NCBI GenBank assembly: GCA_021234155.1
Contig: JAJEKV010000003.1
Span: forward strand, 14,492,386 to 14,556,385
Reading direction: 5' to 3'
DNA: 64,000 nt
Source of the DNA: Isoetes taiwanensis
Taxonomy: Eukaryota > Streptophyta > Lycopodiopsida > Isoetales > Isoetaceae
The first letter of the stretch is position 1. Each line of letters opens with the position of its first letter. Shown here piece after piece: positions 43,775 through 56,193 of this stretch. Below the pieces are notes generated by a model. It saw nothing but the letters and a program-made list of their open reading frames with translations. It was not told where the DNA came from and searched no databases. The position numbers and the translations under genes were made by a program.

Positions 43775-45186
43775 CGTATAATGATACAAAGATTAAACTT
43801 TGACTTGTAATATTTTGCGAATAGATAGTAAGGTGAATGATACAATTTTGAATGAACTCCATTGTTCAAAGAAGCATGAAAGCAAGAATTGGGAATTCTG
43901 GAACCTTTCACTCTGAAACTCCTTGGATCAACTGCCATCTCTTTCGCCTCGGCTCTGTCTTTTTTTTGTTTATCTTGTTTGATGTATCTAAAGTGTCCCC
44001 TAGGATAAGTTCACTCGCTCATTTTAGATGGCACTTTATATTAGTCAAATAGGAAAATAAAAAAGGGAGTAAGCCTGGAGTGCAACCTTGGCTTAGCTTT
44101 GTCCACACATTTTTGAATGGCTGTCGACTAACCAGGCTTGCTTGTATTGTCAATGGCAAACAATGTAGATTTCTCGGAATCCTTGCTACCTCCTCTAGAA
44201 AGAGCGAGCTTTGCTCTCGCTCTCTTTTAGAGACTCTCTATCTTAATGTAGCTTAGTGTTTTTGCTAGGTTACATTACACAGAGAGGCTCTAAATGGGAG
44301 ATGGAGCATAATTCGTTCCTTCTAGAGGTGGAAGTTCTCATATGCAAGTCGCTATAATGTCAGAGGTGAGAGCGTTCCCAAATTTCAAGCCGTAGTGGTG
44401 CCTGAACTTTGTCCATGCAGCTGTTAGGCGCCAAATCATGGAATATTCTAACTCCTGCTATTAATGGAGAACCTTGAGTAGCACTGTGACTTGAAATTAG
44501 AGGACGTATCCCCTTTGGAGTCATGGTAGATTGTACAAGGATAGAGGTAACAAGATTTTTGAGTACTCTATTTTATTGTGGCCATGGATGATACAGCCTG
44601 GTGGTTGCTTGTGATTCTGTAGCTTGAAGTTTGTGAGATGATGGTGAGATGAGTCACAGGTGCGGTTCTTAAACGCTAAGGTCATCGAGCTGTGTATTAG
44701 CTAAGTAAAAAGTGAATCAAAACATCTGGACAAATAATGCCTTACCTTTGACATCTGGACTTCTAGTCATGCCTTCTTTCCTTTGAACATCATGGTAGAT
44801 AAAATCATGGTGACCACTGAAAAGAAGGGACTGATGTAGAGGGACAGATGCCATTAGGGTTAGTGGCCCAAGCATGGAGGGGTTCATCAGAATTCATGTG
44901 GTTGATGACTAGAAACATCGAGACTTCCTTATCTTTATTTCCCCCCCTCTTTGGGCAATGTAGCTTAGTTACATTCTAAGTTCCATCGTTCAAAGAGGCA
45001 TGAAAGCAAGATTTAGGAATGTGCGATGCTTTCACTTTGATTTTCCTTACCATGATATATGCCACTATGCATGGATAATACAGTTGATTGGGGGCCTTGT
45101 GAACCTTTCTTAACCAGAGTACGTCATAATCATCAATAGTGGATCGTGTATCTTGTGAACCCTCCGAGTCAGAATCCTCTCGACTG
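43775..45186. other. Spacer with a dispersed repeat pair
   Basis: No gene is supported. A ~70-bp segment near 43855-43925 (GTTCAAAGAAGCATGAAAGC) recurs near 44985-45055 (GTTCAAAGAGGCATGAAAGC). An inverted GAGCGAG/CTCGCTC pair lies at about 44203-44225. Confidence 0.5.
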
Positions 45187-45830
45187 GTCTGTAATTGTTT
45201 GGCCCCTTGGCATGCATAGATTACTTCTTATCAGAATATTCTATAGCATGCGAAGGGGCAAGCAGCAACAGAAGTCAAGAGGGTTCTAACCCGATGAGGG
45301 TTCTCAAGGCATTACAGTCGACTGAGGTGATGGTGATGATCAGGATAAGATTCGTTCTCAAGGCAGTTAGGTCGAATGTTGAACATGAATCACATGTGGA
45401 TCATGTATCTTGTGAACCCTCCTCAGGATCAGATTCATCTCAACTGGTCTGTGGCTTTTTGGCCCCTTGGCATGAACAGATTACTTCTCATCAGCAAGAT
45501 TCTGTGGCATGCGAAGGGGCAAGCAACAACAGAAGTCGAGATGATTCTGATCCAGGGAGGGTTCTCAAGGCACCACAGTCGACTGAGGTGATGGTAATGA
45601 TCAGGAGATGATTCGTTCGAGGCACTTAGGTCAAATGTTAAACCCGAATATCACATGCTGATCATGTATTTTATGAACCTTCTCAGATTCGTCTCAACTG
45701 GCATGTGGCTGTTTGACCCCTTGGCATACGTGGATTACTTCTCATCAGCAAGAATCTGTGGCATGCGAAGGGGGGCAAGCAGCAACGGAAATCAACACGA
45801 TTCCGATCCACATACAGTTCAACAAGTTTT
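45187..45830. repeat. Tandem repeat, two and a half units of about 257 bp
   Basis: Units start at 45187, 45447 and 45701 (spacing 260 and 254 bp). Each contains TTTGGCCCCTTGGCAT or a variant, GATTACTTCT[T/C]ATCAG, GCATGCGAAGGGG and CAGTCGACTGAGGTGATGG (the third unit stops before the last). The partial sequence before 45187 matches the end of a unit. A frame (45195-45611) is open through most of it, but this looks incidental. Confidence 0.88.
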
Positions 45831-46189
45831 TATGCAAAGCAAGTAGTAAACATTACACATTCCTCCACATACATTTTAGTGAAATGGCCATCCACCAACA
45901 CTTAAATATAGTTTACCTTATTTTCCATGGATTATGAAATGCCATTTCAAACAATTTGTAGTGCTTGAACTTCACATTAGGATAAAAGAGTGCAGTGGCT
46001 AACTAGATGGAATGTCCAGGAGCACATGTGCATCCAGGTAGAAACAGAGGCAGATCGTGACAGCCTGAGATGTTACCTTGATGCTTGTTTCTCCAAAGAA
46101 GCTTTGGGATTCCGGGCTCGAGCAAGTCAAAACAAACACATTACAAGCAAAGACATAAATCCCACATTAGAACGAGGCCCACAAAGGCG
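45831..46189. other. Spacer
   Basis: No recognisable feature. The last part may already be decayed LINE sequence leading into the copy that follows. Confidence 0.4.
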
Positions 46190-46703
46190 CTACCTACGTT
46201 CACATCTCGCCCATGAAAAGCGCCGGGCATATCGCCACCATTCGCGACAGGTGCCCACCATCTCCTGGGATTGAGGCAGTCGATGGATTGGGGAGCCACG
46301 TCGATAGGGTTTGTCGGTCTTTGCTGCCGAGGGGAGATGTTGAGGATGAGTGTCACACTTTCCGAGCTGCCCAAAGATATGATCGATTCGGACACGCTAT
46401 ATGCTAGTTGATTAGGCCCGATGAGCCGCTACACATGATACTTGGCACGACTTGGTTAAGCTCACTTTCGGATCATACATTCAGGGAAGTAATCGGACTT
46501 GAGGGCTCGGATATGCTCCCCACAACCATTTAATTGATGTCGGCCTTCTTATTGCTGCCCGCGGTTTTCCCTCGAAAACCCTTCCGGGCGGGGTTTTTAA
46601 TCCGGCGATAATGTGATCTAGCTGCGCTTTGTATTGGGTCCCATAGGCCGATTGGTCTCCGTGGACGATAAAAACAATTCTATTCTATTCTATTCTATTC
46701 TAC
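46190..46703 (+). mobile_element. LINE 3' end, copy 4, with zinc-finger-like C-terminus and ATTCT tail
   Basis: The plus strand shows a broken C-terminal coding region: VCRSLLPRGDVEDECHTFRA with RYDRFGH, then LIRPDEPLHMILGTT. About 200 bp later comes the family's 3' terminus, GGGTCCCATAGGCCGATTGG...CTCCGTGGACGATAAAA (to 46674), followed by (ATTCT)n. The coding piece matches the copy at 49.8-50.4 kb and resembles the Cys/His domain that ends many LINE ORF2 proteins. Confidence 0.65.
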
Positions 46704-49700
46704 AATGGGATCTACGCTGTAAGTTTTTTTTTTTTTTTTGGTGGACATCCATTTGAAAAAAAGCTCTATATATACATTTTCAGCATCACATTGGAAGCAC
46801 TGCATGGCTCAATTTAGCAGTTTTAGAGGCATGGTTGGGCCTTTAATTTTTTTTTAAAAAAGGAAAGGCTTAATTAGAATGGACGTCCTAGAATTTAGTA
46901 TGCCTATCATTGTTGCCAGACCAGCTTTTATTTTGATGGTCTTTTTTATTTTACTTTTCTCATCATATTTTCTGTTTGCAGATCGTTTTTTTGCTTTCAA
47001 AATTTCCTCAAAGGCAACCAATCACATCTTCAGAGGTAATTCGCAAAAACTTCTTTCGTTTTCTCATTTTGGGAAACCGTATCCGTATACTGCCGCAATG
47101 CATTGGCAAGTTTTTAAAACAAGATTTTTATCCTCTGTGCTGGAACAGGCGTTTTGCAAGTCTATAGCCAGACCATCTTGCATTATGACCTATTCCTATT
47201 AGGATGAACATGTTTTTCAATGCTTGGCATATGTACCTTTTTTAATCTTTTGTCAATCAGTCTTGACATTTGGCATGTGCTCCAAGTGCTGTTACACTTG
47301 AAAACGCGATAATTGATCCTCTAATGCTATGCATGTGTCCTAAGAGGTATGCTTTTTATTGTTGTTTATGCTCTCCATTGTCTTAATGAGATTCCTTATG
47401 TAGAAATGGTTTTGGAAACAATAGAACAACATGATTCGTGTGACAAAAGTCTAATGAAAGTGGAAATCACAGCAAGAGGAGGTGCATTATCTCTTTATTC
47501 TTCATCGATTTAAAATGCGTGCCGCTTTTACTATTGAACTACAATTTTTTTATTCTCTAGAGTTACAGCAACTATCCACTGACTTCTAGGTCAGGACTTA
47601 GCTGGGAGGTTATTGCTCTTGCTTGCAGGTCCTCCTCGCAAAAGGCAAAAGAGAAAAGGGCCTCAGAAAGTGCTTGAAAAGAAAAAAAAAATATATAAGG
47701 GTTAAGTCACTGCAAAGGTAATGCATATGTAGTTAATGTACTTATCTATATATGTGTTCTTGTCTGTTTTTAGAAATTTCTAAGCCATGTACGATAACCA
47801 GCTTACAGATCATTACAATGAGTTCTCATTCAAATCAGTATAACAAGTCATTACATTTTTTGCATTCTAGAGGATACTTATGGATATATTAAGTCTAAGA
47901 TGGTACAGACGAATATTTGAATTTCCCCTAGAAAGCTTGCATATCCTTATTCTGTATACCCTTGTTGACAGAGTTCTCAAATGCCCATATGGTTTATAAA
48001 TTGTGCCTACTCTGAATTGATGTGAGTTGTGTGAGATCAATGTTATCTGGAATACATGTGATTGCATTTATTGCATGGTAGGAAAATCTTTCTTGGCATA
48101 ATTTATGGTATGCAGTTTCTGAGCTTCTCTACAGCTTCAACATTTTCTAAGTTTCCTTCATATATACGGGGTGCTTATATCCCGAGCTTCGAAGCCATAA
48201 ACCTTTATCCGATCATTATCTAATGTGAAGGTCAGAAAATGCTACTTTTCCCAACTTACTGCTTCAAGGTTCTTATTTCTTTTAACAAAAAATTTATCCA
48301 GCTGTGGAATCAAACAGAAAAATGGTTTTGCACTGCCAAAAGTTTTTTAATAAATTATGCCTGTTCTACAGCATATATAGGCACATCAAACAAAAGATCA
48401 AAATTGAGCATTTGGTGTTGGACCATTTTTTATTATATCAATATAAAAATCTAGCCTTCAAAAACAAAAAAGTTGCCCCTTCAGATGGAATGGTATGTTT
48501 CTTTGACTACAAACATAAATAGTTGTAACTACCAACATGTTTATGTGCATTCTCTTGCTTTTTTTGAAGTATTAAAGCATAGTCAAGACTCAAATTCTTA
48601 TAACAGATGGTCCACAATGGTCCACAGAACATGCCATAACCCCAACTATTTATCAACATTTGATCCATCTCAAAATGATACCTCTTGGTACATGTGTACT
48701 TTTTTGCAACTCTTTGCCCTGACCCTCAGGAGTTGCAGGTGTTGGCCTGGCTCTTGTTTTGGGGAGTTCAGTCGGGAATGAATCGTGTGTCGCCATGATC
48801 CTCTAGTCGCCCATGGAACCACTAGACCTCGGGAAGGGGAGATGGAACCCTTCCTACCTCATCGGACTAGGGAGATGCAATCCGGAATGGTCTCAATGGG
48901 TTATACCATGAGACTACGTATCCAGCAGGTTATAGTCATGCCAGAGCCCGATCTAGCCAGTCTGCAAAGTATGCACAGGAGGGGCACATGTAGTGGTCAA
49001 CCCTAGCCATTATTTATAGCCAGCCCCGCCATTGTTATATCTCGGTCTGCTCTATCTTGTGGCCCAGCCATCAGTCTACTTCCTTACGAGTCTGAGCCCG
49101 GGTAGAAGCTCTCATGTTTTATGGCATGTTGATATCTTTGTGTATTTATGGATGTACGGATGTGCTACCCTTCGAGGTAGTTAGATGTATTGTTGTTGTT
49201 AGTGCTGACATTATATGCTTCCGCTGTTATAGAAAGGGCAAGGCACCTTCGTGTCCCCTTCCTGCACTGGGGATACCTTGGGTGTGGGATAGATGAAGGG
49301 CCCATGCGGCCAGAGGGTTGGATGGGGAGTTTCCTACGAGATATACGACCGGGCGTCGTATATTTAGTAGAGAGTGTCACAGCATCAGTAGATAAAGATG
49401 GAAAATTATACGGGACCATGTAAGTTTGATTTTCAATGCCAATTGTTGTTGTAAACAATATTAGAAGAAATTCTTCTCTCTCCCATTATTATAGTCTTCT
49501 TTGATTGTCCCAGTAATAAAACTCTTTAACAAAGCTCTCCTGCTTTCTTGGAATGTTAAAATGTAAATGTCATTACCATTGAGCATTAACTACAATTACA
49601 GACAAGATAATTGTTTTTGGTGCATAACGGTTTGCCAAGACACATTATATCATGGGATGATACAATCAGCACAACCCAATAATACAAATATCCAGTAGCA

Positions 49701-49807
49701 TTATGTATTCCAGTTGAAATAGTTGCTTATAAATTTTGCTAATTTCCATCTTGTCCGAGTTCATTTTCTGCAAATTGATAGCAATCCAAAATTATAAATC
49801 TGACTGT
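46704..49807. other. Long spacer without a supported gene
   Basis: Mostly AT-rich. A GC-balanced patch at 48700-49430 has open frames on both strands and a TATTTATA motif near 49011, and could be an old LTR, but I found no matching partner. Short basic and hydrophobic scraps near 46879-47202 and 47630-47690 are not assignable. Confidence 0.45.
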
Positions 49808-50400
49808 TACTAATAAAGTAAATTGAATTGAATTGAGTTGATTTTATCGTCCACGAAGACCAATCGGCCCATGGGATCCAATAAAGGAGCACAACAGACA
49901 TATTACTGTCTGAATTAAAAAACCTTCACCCCGAAGGGCTTTTGAGGAAAAATCGTGGCAGTAATAAGGATGCTGATAAACTGTAAAAATATACATTTAT
50001 GAAATATACATAGATGTCAGCTGAGCTGAGTGTCCGAGGCCATGGCCGAGCCCACGTCTCCATTGTCTCCATGAGCTTATGAAGGTATGATCCCAACATC
50101 CATACCGAAGATGTATTCAATAGCACATGCAGCAGCTGGTCGGGCCTGAACAACTCAGCATAACATATACAGATTTAATCATATGTTGGACAGCTTTGCA
50201 GAGTATGACACTCATCTTCAATTGATCCCCCTCTCAGCAATAACAAACCCTATCCTGGCATGGCTCCCAAATCCATCTGCATGTCTCGATTCGGAGACAA
50301 TGTGCGCCTGTGCGAATCAAAGCAATGAGTCTGCACTTCTTCATAGGTAGATGGGTACGTAGGTGGCATTATGGGCCTCGTTCCAATCTAAAGTTTGTGT
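49808..50400 (-). mobile_element. LINE 3' end, copy 5, CAATT-type tail
   Basis: The minus strand carries the same C-terminal coding remnant as copy 4 (a GGGTTTGTTATTG... stretch encoding a cysteine-poor relic, then ELFRPDQLLHVLLNT and LGSYLHKLME). The 3' terminus follows, reading CATGGGCCGATTGGTCTTCG then TGGACGATAAAATC. A (CAATT)n tract closes it at 49808-49835. Confidence 0.65.
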
Positions 50401-51899
50401 GGTGTTGATAATATGCTGTCTAGACCTAGGGCACTAGCATCTCAAAGCTTGCTAAGAAAGCAAACGTCAAGGTATTGACTTAAGCTATGACGATCCACTT
50501 CACTTTGCACCTGTATACAACTGTGCTCCTGCACATTCTATCTGGCCAGTAACTGAGCTCTCATTTCCCTCTAGCAGGCCTTGAGGCCCTGCGGCCCTAT
50601 TGCTACGGTGTAAGCCAAGTTAGGGAGGCAAGCATCGTCCAAGTTAGGGAGGCAAGCATCGTCCATGAGCAGGCAAGAAATGCACATGGATGTTGAAATT
50701 GCATAGATCTACTATAGACCTTTCTTTAAAACTCGACCTTCCCAAAACTGCTTTGGTTTTTATTCTTTTGCAAATTATAGAATACAGTGATTGCATATTT
50801 AGAGAAATGCTACAACACAAACGACTAACTGTAAGCCATAAATGTTATGGGAGATGTTGTTTTTTTGGTTTGAAAAAAAAAATCAAGATTCAAAAAACAT
50901 TGGCAGTTCATAAATAAAATATAAAACATTAAATATAGCACAAATCCTTCACACACTAAAACAATAATTTTCATTTTTTTTTTGCTTTGATACAAAACGC
51001 GGCTAATAAAGCACAGCCACCATAACATCATCTCCCAAAGTACAAAATGTATTTGTCTTAGTTTCAATATCTTCATAAAAGCTTACTGCACTACAATGAT
51101 ATTTCGCATATAGTTTGCAATGCTGCCTTTTGCAGGTCTTTTGGCTTGTTCAGTTATGGCTAAGCTCTAGAAGTAACCAAGCCTCTCCCGTTCATCTTCT
51201 CTTTCCTATTCTGCTGCATGAATCCAAAAGTGACCCTAAATTCTACTATACATACACCTGGAAAGCCAGATAAATTTAGTTTATGATCAATTCAACAGAA
51301 TCTGTCGGTGAACCATCAAAATGTATGTTCCAGAATCAAGCACAAGTTCAAGCTCAAGCATAGAAAGATTCAAGCTTATTAAGATTAAGCAAACTTTTGA
51401 GTCTAGGAATTACATCACCCCTTGCAACTATCTACGTCAGCCCATCTCATCTGGGCATCCTCTAAAATGCAAACGACTGTCCAACAAAAACTCCTAGATG
51501 CCTTCGCATTTGTGGGTTTGAAATAATAAGGCCTTAAAAAATATAAACCAAACAATTCTTGAAAAGTTTGTTACGTTTAAAAATAACAAGGCTTAAAAAG
51601 ATAAACCAATATAATAATATAAGCCCTTAAAATAATATAAGCTTCTTTATTTTTCTTTTCATTTTTTTTACATCTCTTCCTCTATACTTATATAAACTCT
51701 CTATGGTTCAACATGCACAAAAAACCCCTATTTTTGAATAACCTCAACAAAAAACTTGAAAAAACCATTTGCCAACGTAATGCTAAGTTGTAGATTTGTA
51801 GTCAGTGTGAACCTGCTAAATAGATAGAAATGCTAGATCTAAGCTTTACTAACAAACTAATGCACATGAATGTTGAAATTGCATAGACCTGCTATAGAT
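50401..51899. other. Spacer with repeat debris
   Basis: A 24-bp unit AAGTTAGGGAGGCAAGCATC... is present twice in tandem (50617-50640, 50641-50664). A ~60-bp segment at 50681-50740 (GTTGAAATTGCATAGATCTAC) recurs at 51862-51922, next to the reverse transcriptase fragment, so parts of this stretch are probably decayed LINE. No gene is supported. Confidence 0.5.
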
Positions 51900-52240
51900 C
51901 TTCCTGCAAAGCTCGATCTTTACATTGGACACCTTGGGGGACTCCCACACTATTGTTGATGACGTGGTCTGATGCTGGCATTCGAGATGTGACTATCTCA
52001 TATAGCCTAAACATTGCATTCTATAGCTCTTAGGATACTCTCAATTGCATTAATCTCTCCCACATCTTCTCCCTAGGACCGTTTCGAATGCCTTTGCGGA
52101 AACCATGCAGCAGCAATATAAGTTGTGTTGTTTATTTCTGTTGTCCTCTAACAGGGTACGCAAAGTGAAAATGTAGTCTATGGTGGAGTATTTAGATTTA
52201 AACCTTGCATGTCCAAGTGCGAGTACCATTGCTTTTTTTG
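51900..52240 (-). mobile_element. Non-LTR reverse transcriptase fragment
   Basis: The minus-strand frame from about 52240 encodes ARFKSKYSTIDYIFTLRTLL, then LYCCCMVSAKAFETV. Both are typical of the finger and palm blocks of LINE reverse transcriptases with an STID-type motif, where active copies have F-x-D-x-x-K-A-F-D. The relic has lost the first catalytic Asp. Downstream come VPREKMWERLMQL and a GVPQG block, after which the fragment ends near 51900. It may be part of the same LINE as copy 5, whose 3' end lies 1.5 kb further along in the same orientation. Confidence 0.7.
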
Positions 52241-52280
52241 ACCATGATGTCAATGGCCATTCAAGAATTTTGACCCGATC

Positions 52281-52690
52281 GACTATTCTTACAAGGAATA
52301 TCCACGACAAGTAGCAGAGCGCCACTCATATGCCAGAGATTCATTGACCGATATCGAAGCATACAACACTCTCAGGCAGGCGGTTCAACAACAACTAATG
52401 ATATCGGAAGGGCAGGAACCGTTGCCAGGTGCAAGCATTCTCAACAAGATCATCGAATCAACCACTCTCTTTTGTAAGGAACGAATGCATTAATCTTGAA
52501 AGCTCTTTGACCATGCAGGGATTTTGCCATTTTTGACATATCTACAATAAAATTTTGAATCTGTGTCTAGCATTATTTTTAGATCTTCTTACAAAGGAGG
52601 ATCAACGAGAAATATTCTCAAGAACTTCGGCCTAGGATTGAAACTTAAGGACATCAAAGATCACTTCAAATTCAAACATCAACAGTGAGA
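52281..52690 (+). pseudogene. ORF-X, second copy, diverged
   Basis: The plus strand encodes DYSYKEYPRQVAERHSYARD and then SLTDIEAYNTLRQ. These match the ORF-X blocks at 26.2-27.1 kb (DYFYQKVPRGLADRHSYAG, SDIAAYEYIRQ). After decayed sequence the end reads RNILKNFGLGLKLKDIKDHF and a stop near 52687, matching the ORF-X C-terminus. The 5' part is missing, replaced by the inverted LINE fragment. Confidence 0.7.
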
Positions 52691-52929
52691 ATAGCTCCAT
52701 CAGTGTTTTTTTTTCAACTTCCAATCATGTTTCAAATTATGTTATGTCTGATGTAACTCCTTAGATATCCCTACATCATAATTATACGTGTTTTTGCCTT
52801 GAAAATTTATATCGTGAAGTTAATCAACATAGCAATGACATAATACTATGTCCATGGCATAAGAGACATCTATGATGAATGTTTTTGCAGCTAGAAATTT
52901 TATAACACCTTCACAGAACCCACTAAGCC

Positions 52930-54010
52930 AAGGATAAGCCTCTAACAGGATGTCAAAGAATTAGTTTGGCAAAGTGCAACAAGAAGTCAAAATGACACAG
53001 GCAGAGATAAATCGACACCTGGTAGAAATGGGTAGACAGATGTGAAAACTCATTTAGATTGTAACTTCACTTATTAGAGGGGAGGAACATGGGCCACAAC
53101 TACCACCTTATTAGGGAAAAGAACAACAACCCGACAATCAGCCCGAACAACAACCTGCCCCGGCATCATCCAGTCACAAGAAGAGAAAGAAAAGAAGCAT
53201 AAGATCTCAAACCTCTTCGAGCTCCAATAGATGACAGTTTCGATAGCACTTCAAATAGCAGCTGAAACAGCGGATCGAATAGCTATCATAACAGACATAA
53301 ACATTTACAAGAAGAAAATAGATAGCACAATGAGCAATGTGTGGAAAATACATAGGCTCGAACAATTCTCAGGCAAAGACAGATCAGGCATGGAAGCTGA
53401 AGCTTGGTTGGATGAAATGGAAGTGTTCGGAAGCTCGTATGGTATGAAGAACAAAGATATAGGTAGCAACTGCTAACTTGATTGGACTAGCATGCGTTTG
53501 GTGGAAGGGATATACGAAGTCAAACAAGCTCCATAGTAATAATTGCCGATTTAAGACCTTCAATAAAGCTTTCCATAAGCATTACGTGCCTTATTGTCAT
53601 ATTAGCAGGCAAATACAATAGTTCTGTCATCTAGACTAGAGGATTTCGTCAAGTGGCCAAGTATACAGAGGAATTCTTGAGGCTATAGCTGAATGTGCCT
53701 AGGATAACAGAAAGATAGGCAATGGACGGCTACGTAGAGGGGCTAAATAGCAATATTAGAAGGCTAATCCATGCCATAAATCCTAGGACAATAGAGGAAG
53801 AAAAAGATAAGACCTTGAATCTAGAGGAAATACTCAAACTCTGGCAAACAAATAGGTGTATTACGACAAAGGAAAGTCTACGAGTTTTTACAACCCAAAA
53901 TTGGCAAGCCCTAAATGACTGCGAAATTCAATTTGCAGCTACATGTTGCAGCCAGGCCACACCAGCAATAGCCACGTGGAAGGTTCAACATAGTGGACGA
54001 AATTCTTGAA
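52930..54010 (+). pseudogene. gag region of a second gypsy copy, diverged
   Basis: The order matches the gag at 23-26 kb. An EINRHLVEMGRQM segment is followed by a Q/P-rich linker, a basic KKRKKRSIR block and a serine run. SNVWKIHRLEQFSGKDRSG with EAEAWLDEM (53231-53476 frame) comes next, then GYVEGLNSNIRRLIHAINP (53722-54009 frame). Many stops and frame changes occur. No protease or reverse transcriptase follows, so the copy is 3'-truncated. Confidence 0.75.
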
Positions 54011-54555
54011 GCAGTATTGAAGCCTGTTGTAACCAACTCCCACTGCTTCAAAAAAAGTAATCTATGTGAATGATCCATCTTGTCTTCATGTTGCAAATAG
54101 GCCACCCAAGTGCCTCTGCTTGCAGTTACGAAGGAGTAGGAACGGATAGTCATCTATCAGATCGTCGCCTTCTAAATTTTGCCGGCTTAACCACTCCTTT
54201 CTAAATCTAGCATGCATTAGATGATCCTACACATAGCGCTTGCCATGGCGAGTACCGCCACAAAGGCAAGCTGTCAATGAGCTTGGGGAGTTGAACCCCA
54301 GCGCAATGCCAATGCTCATCCAGGCATAAAGGATATCTCAGGAAAAAGGATCGCCCTTATGACCAGGGGTCAAAGCCCACTGAAAATGGACAAGTGTTAG
54401 CAACCAAATGCAACAAACAAGCTTCTCTGAGACAGGGCAGCAAATCAAGAAACAACACATATTTATGAGGTCACCAAATGTACATGTGGCACAAATGCCA
54501 CCTACGTCAAACTGCACAATAGAAAAAGTACATACACCAGCAAGAGCACAAAGGT
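54011..54555. other. Spacer, no supported gene
   Basis: No domain or repeat recognised. Confidence 0.5.
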
Positions 54556-55973
54556 CTAGTTCATAGGCTGCCCAGATACAGCATGCCTGATGACGGCATC
54601 AAGCTGGCGGATCTCTTGGGTCAGTAGGCCTCTAGCAAGGCTCATATGTGATCTCAGTGCCTACAGCTCAGACATTGGAGCCCCAAGCTCCTCCCAAGCA
54701 ACACTGGAAATCGCAGAATCAATAGCCACGTAGAACCTGTCAACTGCCTCCTCAGGATCCTAAGCGAAGCGACAATTCTGTGGGCCTCGGTCCCAACCTG
54801 TGCAATACTTGTTATGAACTCCTCTGCAATGAAGACTTGTTCACCCTCTAGAGGATACACCTGAGGATCAGGACGGAATGCATCAATCCTGGCACTAATC
54901 AAATCAGGGTCCAAGCTTAAGACAGGACGGGTCGTTCTCCCCCGTGGAATTTCCATTGCTCCGTATGTCAACCCTGCAAGAAGGCATCGCTACCGCAAAT
55001 CATCCTCAAAGAAAACAAAAGAAACAAACGACTAAAGCTGTATAGCAAATAAAAGACACATGGAATCACCCTGTGGTCCCTAGTGTGAATGGGGATGTAA
55101 TACACACCATGATCTGGAATTTCAAGCTCTAGGCTGAAGGATGGATCACGAAGATCCTCAAAGTTATAATCCATCTCATCAGATGGCACGGAATCATCCC
55201 AGTGCCATCGGCGCCCAGGCCCATTCCGTTCCACAGCCACATGCCATGCAGGCAAACCAAACAGGATAGTCCTGACATCAGATGGCATGCAGTGGGCGGA
55301 GTCCAAGAGAACCCTCCACGCAGCATGAACTCTATGCTCATTCACATGAGCATTGTTGGAAAGAATGATCTAGCTGCTGCTCAAAGTGTACTTTCCACTC
55401 CTGAGCATCTGCAAACAGTAAACGTCAGGCTAGAAGTGAGTCTACGACCACCGTGATAAAGTACAAAGTGTGCTACCTTATTCAACAGGTTCCTGTTGTC
55501 CAAAACACACAGGCCTTTTGTGTCCCCAGCATCCCATCTTAGATAGAGATCCTTCCCCTTCTCAATCATTAATTTAGATACGTATGGAGGTGACAAGCAA
55601 CATGCCCTCAAAGCAGTATAACATGTTATTCTTTAGCACTTTGCACACTAAAATAATACCGATTGGCTTGGAGGTCTGCAGAAGACCCCCTCTCAAGAGC
55701 AACAGCACCAGCCACATATCTTCTATTACAAAATGATGAAAGGGCATCAAAAAAACTAAGTGGGACATCTTGGCCTGACAGGCCCAATGTCACAGAGACG
55801 TCAATTGCCTCCCAATTCATTGCAAGACTAGGCATGGCAAGGGAATTACCAGTCTCCACATAACCTGAATCCAGAGGCATGGAACCAGAACCAGAGATGG
55901 GCACATGAACAACAGGAGCCTTGCCCTTTCTGGTTGCTCTCCTCATGGACATGATCACTGAGACAATCAACAA
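54556..55973 (-). pseudogene. Unrecognised multi-exon gene, decayed
   Basis: I do not recognise the protein. The minus-strand ATG near 55955 opens a basic start (MRRATRKGKAP) and runs to about 55630. A one-base frame change leads to a second block (about 55610-55477, LMIEKGKDLYLRWDAGDTKG). Two short introns with good borders follow: 55409-55476 (AAG/GTAGCA...TTTGCAG) and 54974-55069 (AGG/GTGATT...CTTGCAG). Between them is a block with HAAWRVLLDSAHCMPSD and WHWDDSVPSDEMDYNF, interrupted by one TAG. The last exon has EIPRGRTTRPVLSLDPD, a frame change near 54770 and a TAG in the final helix. It ends LTQEIRQLDAVIRHA and a stop at 54556. Four lesions make it a pseudogene, but coding periodicity is strong. 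Confidence 0.5.
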
Positions 55974-56193
55974 ACCAAAAGACTAAGCAAGAATAATCAC
56001 TGACGTATGCCAGACATGCAGAATAAAATGTTTGCCCGATGAAGAAACATAAGAAATAGAAGTGGCCGATACCCTTTTGAAGCACATGGGCATGCCGACA
56101 CCTGCAGATAACATAATTAGAATGGAGGTCGTTGATCGCCATATGCATAGGGCGCACACGCTCCTTTATCTGCCGCTGCACTTTCGTATAAGA

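Noticed and set aside
46879-47202. Open frame with hydrophobic N-terminus
   Set aside because: AT-rich chance translation with no recognisable domain and no codon bias on inspection.
48700-49430. Possible LTR (TATTTATA near 49011, TGTCACA-like end near 49380)
   Set aside because: No matching second copy, no primer-binding site or purine tract was found, and start and end could not be fixed.
52240-52325. Upstream extension of the minus-strand reverse transcriptase frame
   Set aside because: Beyond about 52240 the frame overlaps the plus-strand ORF-X homology and does not look like reverse transcriptase, so the overlap is fortuitous.
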